This document shows, in pieces, positions 1-8,342 of a stretch of 64,000 nt of DNA. The notes under the pieces were generated by a model. It made no database searches. It saw only the letters and a program-made list of their open reading frames with translations, and had not been told where the DNA came from. The DNA is from Chitinophagales bacterium (GTDB lineage: Bacteria > Bacteroidota > Bacteroidia > Chitinophagales > JADIYW01): contig JAMLHH010000004.1 in the NCBI GenBank assembly GCA_023957215.1, forward strand, positions 1-64,000. The letters run 5' to 3'. The translations under genes were made by a program, and so were the position numbers. Numbering within the stretch: the stretch's first letter is position 1; each line of letters opens with the position of its first letter.

Positions 1-140
1 CTATGATGGCTAATAGTGAGAGTACTTATTATATGACTGATAAGCTATTTATTGCTCATATTGAAGAAAGTTATTCTTCCCAACACTACTTCTTCGTTTC
101 TACTTATTATCAGAATATTTGGCAACCTCCAAAGATTTAA
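1..140 (+). CDS. C-terminal end of a small DUF6660-like protein (5' end outside window)
   Basis: An open frame enters from the left edge and stops at 138-140, giving 45 visible residues that end in NIWQPPKI. Small proteins with an IWQPP-type C-terminus commonly sit directly upstream of CzcA-type pumps in Bacteroidota (DUF6660 family); I assign it from this tail and its position, not from a full domain. It lies on the same strand about 90 bases before the pump gene, so it is probably the first cistron of the metal-efflux operon. Its function is unknown. Confidence 0.5.
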   Translation, partial: MMANSESTYYMTDKLFIAHIEESYSSQHYFFVSTYYQNIWQPPKI

Positions 141-232
141 TTTGAAGATTTTTTTGCATTGTTTTTTCTTGATATTCTTTATCGGGAAAAATGATGTTTT
201 GAATGGATTTTTAAATTATTAATTGCTTTGTA

Positions 233-3200
233 GTGTTAGATAAAATAATATATTTTAGTATTCATAATAAAATAATTATAGGAATATTAACTATTCTTAT
301 GGTGATTTGGGGAGTAGGTAGTGCCCTACAACTTCCTATAGATGCAGTGCCTGATATTACAAATAATCAGGTTCAAATTTATACATCATGTCCTACATTG
401 GCTAGTCAGGAGGTGGAACAATTGGTTACTTTTCCTATCGAACAAAGTGTTGCAAATCTTCCGGATATTGAAGAAGTAAGGAGCGTTTCTAGATTTGGCT
501 TGTCAGTGATTACAGTCGTTTTTAAAGAAAAAGTGGACATTTACTTTGCTCGGCAGTTGATTAATGAAAAATTAAAGGATGTTTCTGAAAAAATCCCTTC
601 AGATATTGGTGTCCCTGAATTAGCTCCAGTAAGTACGGGATTAGGTGAAGTTTATCAATACATCATACATCCAAAGGCTGGAAGCGAATCTAAATATGAT
701 GCCAAAGAATTGCGTACAATGCAAGAATGGATTGTAGCTAGGCAATTAAATGGCACTCCTGGTGTGGCGGAAGTCAATAGTTTTGGGGGAGAGGTGAAAC
801 AATATGAGGTAGCTGTCAACCCTTATCAACTTCAATCAATGGGTATAAGTATTAGTGATATTTTTATGGCATTGGAGATGAATAATCAAAACACTGGTGG
901 AGCTTATATAGATAAAAAGCCTAATGCATATTTTATTAGAAGTGTCGGAATTATTGGTTCTATTGAAGATATAAAAAATATTGCTGTTAAAACATCAGGA
1001 AGTGTCCCAATATTTATTAAAGATATTGCTGAGGTGCGTTATGGAAGTGCTGTTCGATATGGTGCTTTGACCTACAATGGAGAAGTGGATGCTGTAGGTG
1101 GGGTCGTCATGATGCTCAAAGGTGAAAATAGCAATGAGGTAGTAAAAAGAGTAAAAGCCAAATTGCCTACAATTCAGAAATCTTTGCCTGAAGATGTGGT
1201 AATTGAACCATATCTAGATAGAACTGATTTAGTCAATAGAGCAATTAAGACAGTTGAAAAAAATCTTTTAGAAGGAGCTTTGATTGTTATTTTTGTTTTA
1301 GTTGTTTTTCTAGGAAATTTACGTGCTGGGTTGATAGTTGCATCTGCTATCCCATTGTCTTTACTTTTTGCATTGGGAATGATGAATGTTTTTGGTGTAA
1401 GTGCCAATTTAATGAGTTTGGGAGCTATTGATTTTGGTTTGATAGTAGATGGTGCTGTTATTGTAGTAGAAGCAACACTTCACCATTTGGGTTTGAGAAA
1501 GTTTTCAGGCCAATTGACACAAAAGGAAATGGATGAAGAGGTGTATTTGTCTGCTTCAAAAATCAGGAAAAGTGCTGCATTTGGTGAGATTATTATTTTG
1601 ATAGTCTATATTCCTATACTCAGTTTGGTAGGTGTAGAAGGTAAAATGTTTACTCCAATGGCAAAAACGGTTGGATTTGCTATTCTAGGGGCCTTGATTT
1701 TGTCTTTGACTTATATACCTATGATGTCTGCTTTGGTATTACCCAAAAAGATATCTTCTCAGCCCACTTGGAGTGACCGCATGATGTCCAGTTTGTACAA
1801 GGTTTATTTCCCTTTGTTGAAAGGAGCAATTCGAATGAAGTATATGATTATTTCAATGACTTTGGCTATTTTTTGTCTTACTCTTTTTTTATTTAAAAAT
1901 ATGGGAGGAGAATTTATCCCTCAGTTACAAGAAGGAGATTTTGCTTTTCATTGTTTTTTACCACAAGGAAGTTCTTTAAGTCAGAGTGTTGAAACATCTA
2001 TGAAGGCTTCTCGTATATTGCGTGAGTTTGATGAAGTGAAAATGGTGGTGGGCAAAACAGGTTCTGCTGAAGTGCCTACTGATCCAATGCCTCCGGAAGC
2101 GACTGATTTGATGGTGGTGCTAAAACCTCAAAGTGAATGGACATCAGGACTTTCTTATAATGAACTGGGTGATGCTATGATGGAGAAATTGGAAGTCATT
2201 CCTGGAGTGTTTTTTGAAAAAAATCAGCCTATCCAAATGCGTTTTAATGAATTAATGACTGGTGTTCGTCAAGATGTTGCAGTGAAGATATTTGGTGAAA
2301 ATATGGACACCTTGGCGAAGTATGCAAATGATATTAGCAAAATAATTGACCAAGTTAATGGAGCAACAGAACCTCAAGTCGAAAGAGTCAGTGGACTTCC
2401 ACAAATCAATGTAGAATATGATAGATTAAGAATGGCCAATTATGGACTACAAATTGAAGATGTCAATATGATACTGAGTACGGCATTTGCGGGCAAAAGT
2501 GCAGGAGTCGTATTTGAGAATGAAAGGAGATTTGATTTAGTTGTCCGTTTGGATAGTACATATAGAGTAGGCATTGACGATGTAAGTAATTTAATGGTGC
2601 CGACTCCTTCGGGGCTTCAAATTCCGATTTCTCAGATAGCTCATGTAAAATATAAATTGGGGCCCGCACAGATAAGTAGAGAAGATGGCAAACGTAGAAT
2701 TGTCATAGGTTTCAATGTCAGCGATAGAGATGTTCAAAGTGTAGTGGAAGATGTACAAAATAGATTAGAGGATTTGAAGCTGCCTTCGGGATACTATGTT
2801 ACTTATGGAGGTCAATTTGAAAATATAAAAGCTGCAAGCAATCGCTTGATGATTGCTGTTCCTTTAGCACTTTTACTGATTTTTGTATTGTTATATTTAA
2901 CCTTCCATTCTTTCAGGCAGGCTGGATTAATTTTTACAGCTATACCTATGAGTGCAATAGGTGGTGTCTTTGCTTTATTCTTGAGAGATATGCCATTCAG
3001 TATTAGTGCTGGGATTGGATTTATTGCATTATTTGGTGTGGCAGTATTAAATGGAATTGTTTTGATAGGCACTTTTAATCAATTGGAAAAAGAAGGAGTC
3101 AATAATCTGATTGAGAGAATATATCAAGGTACTCAAATAAGATTAAGGCCTGTGCTAATGACTGCAATGGTTGCTTCTTTAGGATTTTTACCTATGGCTT

Positions 3201-3385
3201 TAAGCACAAGTGCAGGTGCCGAAGTTCAGAAGCCTTTAGCAACTGTGGTAATAGGAGGCTTAGTGAGTGCCACATTCTTGACTTTGTTTGTATTGCCATT
3301 GTTATACTTGCTTGTTTATGGTAAGAGAAAAGAATTTTTAGAAAATAATCAAATGATAGTGAATCATGAAGACAATGAATCATGA
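233..3385 (+). CDS. czcA: CzcA/CusA-type heavy-metal efflux RND transporter, inner-membrane pump
   Basis: Proton-driven RND pump of the heavy-metal efflux class, moving metal ions from the periplasm or inner membrane to the outer-membrane channel. It is 1050 aa, the usual length for an unfused CzcA; many Bacteroidota relatives carry a fused TolC domain, which is absent here. It begins with a cytoplasmic tip and a first membrane helix followed by PIDAVPDITNNQVQI, typical of the family. The TM4 signature DFGLIVDG is at residues 400-407, and D400, D406 and E413 keep the spacing of the CzcA proton-relay residues. The two halves each have a large periplasmic loop and a helix bundle. The start is GTG. 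It overlaps the channel gene by 20 bases. The metal (Co/Zn/Cd or Cu/Ag) cannot be decided; the TM4 motif is closer to Co/Zn/Cd pumps. Confidence 0.95.
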   Translation: MLDKIIYFSIHNKIIIGILTILMVIWGVGSALQLPIDAVPDITNNQVQIYTSCPTLASQEVEQLVTFPIEQSVANLPDIEEVRSVSRFGLSVITVVFKEKVDIYFARQLINEKLKDVSEKIPSDIGVPELAPVSTGLGEVYQYIIHPKAGSESKYDAKELRTMQEWIVARQLNGTPGVAEVNSFGGEVKQYEVAVNPYQLQSMGISISDIFMALEMNNQNTGGAYIDKKPNAYFIRSVGIIGSIEDIKNIAVKTSGSVPIFIKDIAEVRYGSAVRYGALTYNGEVDAVGGVVMMLKGENSNEVVKRVKAKLPTIQKSLPEDVVIEPYLDRTDLVNRAIKTVEKNLLEGALIVIFVLVVFLGNLRAGLIVASAIPLSLLFALGMMNVFGVSANLMSLGAIDFGLIVDGAVIVVEATLHHLGLRKFSGQLTQKEMDEEVYLSASKIRKSAAFGEIIILIVYIPILSLVGVEGKMFTPMAKTVGFAILGALILSLTYIPMMSALVLPKKISSQPTWSDRMMSSLYKVYFPLLKGAIRMKYMIISMTLAIFCLTLFLFKNMGGEFIPQLQEGDFAFHCFLPQGSSLSQSVETSMKASRILREFDEVKMVVGKTGSAEVPTDPMPPEATDLMVVLKPQSEWTSGLSYNELGDAMMEKLEVIPGVFFEKNQPIQMRFNELMTGVRQDVAVKIFGENMDTLAKYANDISKIIDQVNGATEPQVERVSGLPQINVEYDRLRMANYGLQIEDVNMILSTAFAGKSAGVVFENERRFDLVVRLDSTYRVGIDDVSNLMVPTPSGLQIPISQIAHVKYKLGPAQISREDGKRRIVIGFNVSDRDVQSVVEDVQNRLEDLKLPSGYYVTYGGQFENIKAASNRLMIAVPLALLLIFVLLYLTFHSFRQAGLIFTAIPMSAIGGVFALFLRDMPFSISAGIGFIALFGVAVLNGIVLIGTFNQLEKEGVNNLIERIYQGTQIRLRPVLMTAMVASLGFLPMALSTSAGAEVQKPLATVVIGGLVSATFLTLFVLPLLYLLVYGKRKEFLENNQMIVNHEDNES

Positions 3386-4643
3386 AATGTTGTATCCAAA
3401 AGCGAATGGTTTTAAATTGGTTTTATTTCTAATTTTTAACTTGTTTTTTGCTGTGACTTTAAAAGCTCAAAATGTATTATCAATTGATGATGTATTGAGG
3501 ATTGGTAAGGCAAATAACTTGAATATTAAAGCAAAAGAAATTGATATTCAAGCAGTAAAGAGTTTAAATAAATCTACAAGAGAGTTGCCTAAGATGAATA
3601 TCAACTTTGAATATGGGAATACCGATGATTTTGAATTAAATGATGGTGTTTCTCTGTCCCAGACTATTCCTTTTCCCAATATTTTTGGAATAAAAAAATC
3701 ATTGATTGCTGAGCAAACTAAAGGGAAAGAATGGGAAAAGCAATTGTCAGAAATTGAATTGACTAAAGAGCTTCGTCAGTCTTATTATCTTCTTCAATAC
3801 CTTCAATTCAATGCTATTCAGCTCAATAAATTAGACAGCATTTATCTAGATTTTATCAGAGTAAGTCAACAAAGATTTCAAGCAGGAGATATTAGCAAGA
3901 TAGACGAGAAAACGACAAGTATTAAACAAGGAGAAGTAAAGTTGATGATGAGACAAAATGCATTGATAATTCAGAATTCTTACAATCATCTGAAAAATCT
4001 GATGCAAATGAATGAAGATTTTGAAATTGCTATGCCAAAAGAATTTCTGCCGCTGCAAATCAATGACTTGTTAGATAGTAGTCAATTTGATCTTCACCCT
4101 CAACTTCAAATATTAGCTCAGGAAATTAAAATTCTTGAAGGAACTCAGAAAGTAGAGAAAGCAATGAATTTGCCTGATTTTACTTTTGGCTTTAATAATG
4201 TTTCTAGAATGGGATGGCATGAGAAAGATGGAATTAGTAAATGGTATGGAAGAAGTCAAAGATTTAATTCATTTGATATAGGAGTCAATATCCCTCTTTC
4301 TATAGGTGCTACAAAATCAAAAATTCAATCCTTAGAGTTGAAAAAGCAATCTTTGGATTTGATGAATCAATGGCAGAAAAGCCTGATGCAGACTGAATTG
4401 TCAAATGAATTGAACCAATATAAGTTATACTATGAGCAGTATCAATATTTGAAAGAAATTGTTCAACCTTATTCACAGGAATTAATTCAATCCACTTTGT
4501 TAGCCTATAAAACGGGAGAAATTTCTTATGTGGAATATTTGCTGGTCATAGAAACCACTTTTAATGCTGAATTGAATTATTTGAAAAGTATTTTACAACT
4601 CAATGATTCAGTAATTAATATTAATGCACTTTTAAATCAATAA
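3366..4643 (+). CDS. TolC/CzcC-family outer-membrane efflux channel
   Basis: Outer-membrane component of the tripartite metal pump. It is 425 aa with a signal peptide (a long hydrophobic stretch around residues 17-34 ending LKAQ) and the long alpha-helical, Gln/Leu/Lys-rich body typical of TolC-like proteins, in two repeated halves. The start overlaps the end of the pump gene; a second ATG three codons in and a third at codon 8 are alternatives. The adaptor gene follows after five bases, so the three form one operon in the order pump-channel-adaptor. Specific residues for metal choice are not evident. Confidence 0.9.
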   Translation: MKTMNHEMLYPKANGFKLVLFLIFNLFFAVTLKAQNVLSIDDVLRIGKANNLNIKAKEIDIQAVKSLNKSTRELPKMNINFEYGNTDDFELNDGVSLSQTIPFPNIFGIKKSLIAEQTKGKEWEKQLSEIELTKELRQSYYLLQYLQFNAIQLNKLDSIYLDFIRVSQQRFQAGDISKIDEKTTSIKQGEVKLMMRQNALIIQNSYNHLKNLMQMNEDFEIAMPKEFLPLQINDLLDSSQFDLHPQLQILAQEIKILEGTQKVEKAMNLPDFTFGFNNVSRMGWHEKDGISKWYGRSQRFNSFDIGVNIPLSIGATKSKIQSLELKKQSLDLMNQWQKSLMQTELSNELNQYKLYYEQYQYLKEIVQPYSQELIQSTLLAYKTGEISYVEYLLVIETTFNAELNYLKSILQLNDSVININALLNQ

Positions 4644-4648
4644 TATCA

Positions 4649-5869
4649 ATGAATAATAAATTATCTATTTACCTATTCTCATGGTCAATCCTGTTTTTTG
4701 TATCGTGCCATAGCCATCAAGATGAGCATGGTCATGAACATGAAACAACTGCTACAGCATCTCTCCAAACTGACGAAAATGCAAATTCTTTTCAGACTTC
4801 TTTGACTGAAGAGCAAATCAAGTCAGTTGATTTACAATTTGACTTTATTAAACAGAAGGAATTGACTAGTACATTGAAGTTGAGCGGTATTTTGAATGTC
4901 CCTAATAATAAAAAGGGGAAAGTAACGGCATTGTTTGGTGGAGTCATTCAGACTTTAAATGTCCAAGTTGGGAGTTATGTTAGCAAGGGCCAAGTGATTG
5001 CTACTATTTCTAATCCTCAATTTATTCAGATACAAGAAGAATATTTGTCCGTGCTGAATAAATTAACATTTGCAGAGCAAGAGTTTCAACGTCAGCAGCA
5101 GTTAAATGATAACGATGCTGGTGCAAAAAAGAATCTTCAGAATGCTACTTATGAATTGGCTACCTTGAAAACTAAAAAAATGTCTTTGCTGAAACAGATT
5201 CAGCTAATGGGTGTTTCTACAAATTCTACTCAACTTCAAAGCACTATTGCTATTTTAAGTCCATTGTCTGGATATATTAGTGATGTGTATGCAATGATAG
5301 GGAGTTATGTTGATGTTTCTTCTCCAATAGCTGAAATAGTAGATAATAATTCTTTACATCTTGATTTGCAGGTGTTTGAAAAAGATTTGTCCAAAATTAA
5401 AGTAGGACAGATTATCCATTTTACACTCACCAACAATCCTGGTAAAACTTATGATGCTAAAGTGTTCAGTATTGGCTCTTCTTTTGAAAACGAAAGTAAA
5501 AGTATAGCTGTTCATAGTCAAGTGATTGGAGATAAAACTAGGCTAATTGATGGAATGAATGTGATTGGTATTGTCAATGTTGGCAATGAACTTTCTCAAG
5601 CTGTTCCAGATAATGCTATAGTAGAAGCAGAAGGAAAATACTTTGTTATTGTTAAAATGCAAGAAAATGAGATTCCGGCAGATGAAAAGGAACATGGTGG
5701 TGTATGGTTCAAAAGGGTAGAAGTCTTCAAGGGAGTTTCAGATTTGGGATATACTGCGATTACTCCAATTACCGAACTATCATCTCAAGATGAAATTATA
5801 ACTAAAAATGCATTTTTTGTTTATGCTAAAATGAGTAATAGCGGAGGAGAGCATGCTCATGCTCACTAA
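4649..5869 (+). CDS. Periplasmic adaptor (membrane fusion protein) of the metal efflux system, His-rich lipoprotein
   Basis: CzcB/CusB-type adaptor that joins pump and channel. A lipoprotein signal ends in FVSC (Cys20), so it is probably anchored to a membrane by lipid. Directly after the Cys is a His/Asp/Glu-rich stretch (HSHQDEHGHEHE) and the protein ends in GGEHAHAH, both plausible metal-binding tails. The centre shows the two biotinyl/lipoyl-like half motifs (VQVGSYVSKGQVIATI and YAMIGSYVDVSSPIAEI) around a helical hairpin, followed by beta-barrel strands. At 406 aa it is normal for the family. Last gene of the operon. Confidence 0.9.
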   Translation: MNNKLSIYLFSWSILFFVSCHSHQDEHGHEHETTATASLQTDENANSFQTSLTEEQIKSVDLQFDFIKQKELTSTLKLSGILNVPNNKKGKVTALFGGVIQTLNVQVGSYVSKGQVIATISNPQFIQIQEEYLSVLNKLTFAEQEFQRQQQLNDNDAGAKKNLQNATYELATLKTKKMSLLKQIQLMGVSTNSTQLQSTIAILSPLSGYISDVYAMIGSYVDVSSPIAEIVDNNSLHLDLQVFEKDLSKIKVGQIIHFTLTNNPGKTYDAKVFSIGSSFENESKSIAVHSQVIGDKTRLIDGMNVIGIVNVGNELSQAVPDNAIVEAEGKYFVIVKMQENEIPADEKEHGGVWFKRVEVFKGVSDLGYTAITPITELSSQDEIITKNAFFVYAKMSNSGGEHAHAH

Positions 5870-5897
5870 GTAATAAAATAACTAGGAGCTATGTGTG

Positions 5898-6866
5898 TTA
5901 AACTCCTCTTTTTTTAATTTTTTCCATAATGATAGAAGTGATTTCCAATGCTTTATATCCGTGGTCAATATTAACAATAGGTTTTTCATCATTAATGATA
6001 GCGTGTGCAAAGCTGTCCATCTGATATTTTAAAGTGTCATATTCCTGAGGGCTAATAGGCTGAAAAGTGATAAATTTCTTTTCTTCATTGATGATAGTCG
6101 GAATTGCACCAGTGGAGGTTTGACTATCTATGTATGTATAATCTGCTTTTTGCTTAATAAAATCTATCTCGTATTTTTTATGATGTTCATACATCGTCAT
6201 GGTTCTTTGCTTATGCGAGATAGAGTAACCAGCATTGAGATGGGCAACACAACCATTGTCAAACTCAATCCTAGCAAATATTGTATCCGTATATTGTCCT
6301 AATATAGTAACTCCTGATGCATGAATGTATTTGATATTGGCATTGACAAGATTTAATATTAAGTCAATATCGTTGATGATAAGTTGAAAAACAGAAAATT
6401 CAGTCAGCTTCTTAGAATTGAACATTGCAATTCGGTGGGTCTCTATCAATAAGGGGTTTGTAGAGAATGATTGGATATGAGTAAAAATAGGGTTAAAGCG
6501 TTCTATATGTCCAATTTGTACTTTAATATTAGCTTCTCTAGCTAGCTCTGTTAATAATTTGGCTTCAGAAATATCTTCTGTGATAGGTCCTTGAATGAAG
6601 AGATGCTTGCTTTTGAGTAAAACCTTTTTAGCATAGCGAAAGTGTGAATTTGCCGGAGTTACAATATCTATTACATCGACATGATTGATTAATTCTTCAA
6701 AGTCTTGATAAATTGGAACATTATAGTCTTCTTGAATTCTCTTGAGCTTCTCTATATCTTTATCATAACAACCGATTAATTCGAAAAAGGAAGAGTTATT
6801 AAAATATTCCAAATGAATGCTTCCTTGTCTTCCAATACCAATTATTCCTACTTTGAGTCTTTGCAT
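5898..6866 (-). CDS. Gfo/Idh/MocA-family oxidoreductase
   Basis: NAD(P)-dependent oxidoreductase with an N-terminal Rossmann fold. The nucleotide motif GIIGIGRQGSIHL begins within the first ten residues, and EELINHVDVIDIVTPANSH matches the family's second conserved segment (usually TP..H). IGHIERFNP resembles the sugar-ring site region of Gfo/Idh enzymes. I start at the ATG giving MQRLKVG; an in-frame ATG five codons upstream is possible but adds residues before the usual family start. It lies convergently with the efflux operon and divergently from mtaB. The substrate is unknown; some Bacteroidota relatives act in UDP-sugar or inositol chemistry. Confidence 0.85.
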   Translation of the reverse strand: MQRLKVGIIGIGRQGSIHLEYFNNSSFFELIGCYDKDIEKLKRIQEDYNVPIYQDFEELINHVDVIDIVTPANSHFRYAKKVLLKSKHLFIQGPITEDISEAKLLTELAREANIKVQIGHIERFNPIFTHIQSFSTNPLLIETHRIAMFNSKKLTEFSVFQLIINDIDLILNLVNANIKYIHASGVTILGQYTDTIFARIEFDNGCVAHLNAGYSISHKQRTMTMYEHHKKYEIDFIKQKADYTYIDSQTSTGAIPTIINEEKKFITFQPISPQEYDTLKYQMDSFAHAIINDEKPIVNIDHGYKALEITSIIMEKIKKRGV

Positions 6867-6920
6867 AACTCTAAAATACAAATCTATGTATGTTATTCTT
6901 ACCTTAAAATATGCACAATG

Positions 6921-6952
6921 TTTATAAATGAAAAATTCTTTAAGTAATTTTG
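6921..6952 (+). promoter_or_regulatory. Candidate Bacteroidota promoter of mtaB
   Basis: TAATTTTG at 6945-6952 fits the Bacteroidota -7 consensus TANNTTTG exactly, with TTTA 20 bases upstream as a weak -33 box. The -7 box ends only five bases before the mtaB ATG, which predicts a transcript with almost no 5' leader. Confidence 0.45.
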
Positions 6953-6957
6953 CATAA

Positions 6958-8280
6958 ATGAATAGCGGAAAAACAGTTGCGTTTTATACATTAGGTTGTA
7001 AATTGAATTTTTCTGAGACTTCTGCCATAGGACGTTCCATGGAATCTGCAGGTTTTCAGATAGTTGACTATGATTCTCCTTCAGATGTATATGTGATAAA
7101 TACTTGTTCTGTAACAGATAATGCAGATAAAAAATGTCGTTATTATGTTCGTAAAGCGTTGAGAAACAATCCTGATGCTTATGTTGTAGTGATTGGATGT
7201 TATGCACAATTGAAGCCCAATGAGATAGTAGAAATCAAAGGTGTAGATTTAGTTTTAGGAGCTGCAGAGAAATTTAGATTGCCTGAAATTCTCCATGATT
7301 TGAGCAAGAATGCATGTGGGCAGGTCATTGCTTCTAATATTAAAGCAGCAGATTTTTTTGTAAGTGCATATTCTGTGGGTGATCGAACAAGGTCTTTTTT
7401 GAAGGTACAAGATGGCTGTGATTATAAATGTTCATTTTGTACAATTCCATTAGCTAGAGGGCAAAGTCGTAGCGACTTGCCTGAAAATGTGATTGCCAAT
7501 GTGAAAGATTTAGCTAGCAAAGGTGTAAAGGAAATAGTCTTAACTGGTGTCAATACTGGAGACTATGGAAAAGGATTGGATGATGAATGGAATTTTTTAA
7601 AATTGATTCAAGAGTTAGATGAAATTGAAGGTATTGAAAGGTTTAGAATTTCTTCCATTGAGCCTAATTTGTTAAGCAATGAAATTATAGAATTTTGTGC
7701 TCAGAGCAAAAGATTTGTACCTCATTTTCATATGCCATTACAGTCGGGTTCGGATGAGATGCTTGCTTCAATGCGTAGGAGATATAAAAAGGATTTATAT
7801 GCCAACCGTGTGAGCTATATCCGTCAGCTGATGCCAGATGCTTGTATTGGAGTGGATGTAATTGTTGGGTTTGCAGGAGAGTCAGATGAATATTTTGAAG
7901 AAACAGTTGCCTTTTTAAAGTCAATGGATGTTTCTTATTTCCATGTATTTACTTTTTCTGAACGCGCTAATACCAAAGCATTAGAATTGGATAATGTTGT
8001 TCCTCAAAAGGTGAGAGAAGAACGTAATGCTAGATTATCTATTCTTTCCGAGAAGAAACGCAGAGAGTTTTACCAAAGATTTATTGGTAAAACAATGACG
8101 ATATTGCCTGAAGATGAAAATAAAAATGGGTTAATGTATGGTTTTACAGATAATTATTTGAAAGTAGCCATACCTTATGATGAACAATTAGTTAATCAAT
8201 TGGTCAAAGTAGAATTGTTAGGCTTCACAGAAGATGGATATCTAGAAGGTAAGGTTTTGGTTAGTCAACTTGCTATGTAA
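6958..8280 (+). CDS. mtaB: tRNA (N6-threonylcarbamoyladenosine37-C2)-methylthiotransferase MtaB
   Basis: Radical-SAM methylthiotransferase that turns t6A37 of ANN-decoding tRNAs into ms2t6A. It is 440 aa, normal for MtaB. The N-terminal MTTase domain has three Cys (C14 in TLGCKLN, C50 in NTCSVTD, C81 in IGCYAQLKP) for the auxiliary cluster. The radical-SAM motif CDYKCSFC (C154, C158, C161) binds the second 4Fe-4S cluster, and the C-terminus carries a TRAM-like segment. TLGCKLN favours MtaB over MiaB or RimO, which have TxGCQMN or LGCxKN forms. Single gene with its own promoter and a strong terminator. Confidence 0.95.
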   Translation: MNSGKTVAFYTLGCKLNFSETSAIGRSMESAGFQIVDYDSPSDVYVINTCSVTDNADKKCRYYVRKALRNNPDAYVVVIGCYAQLKPNEIVEIKGVDLVLGAAEKFRLPEILHDLSKNACGQVIASNIKAADFFVSAYSVGDRTRSFLKVQDGCDYKCSFCTIPLARGQSRSDLPENVIANVKDLASKGVKEIVLTGVNTGDYGKGLDDEWNFLKLIQELDEIEGIERFRISSIEPNLLSNEIIEFCAQSKRFVPHFHMPLQSGSDEMLASMRRRYKKDLYANRVSYIRQLMPDACIGVDVIVGFAGESDEYFEETVAFLKSMDVSYFHVFTFSERANTKALELDNVVPQKVREERNARLSILSEKKRREFYQRFIGKTMTILPEDENKNGLMYGFTDNYLKVAIPYDEQLVNQLVKVELLGFTEDGYLEGKVLVSQLAM

Positions 8281-8284
8281 ATTT

Positions 8285-8320
8285 GAAAAAGCTGTCCGAA
8301 AATTCGGACAGCTTTTTTTA
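8285..8320. terminator. Bidirectional rho-independent terminator
   Basis: Perfect stem AAGCTGTCCGAA / TTCGGACAGCTT with a tight loop, A-rich on one side and T-rich on the other, between the convergent ends of mtaB and the FISUMP gene. It can stop transcription from both sides. Confidence 0.9.
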
Positions 8321-8342
8321 GGTTATTTTACCAATTGTTTTT

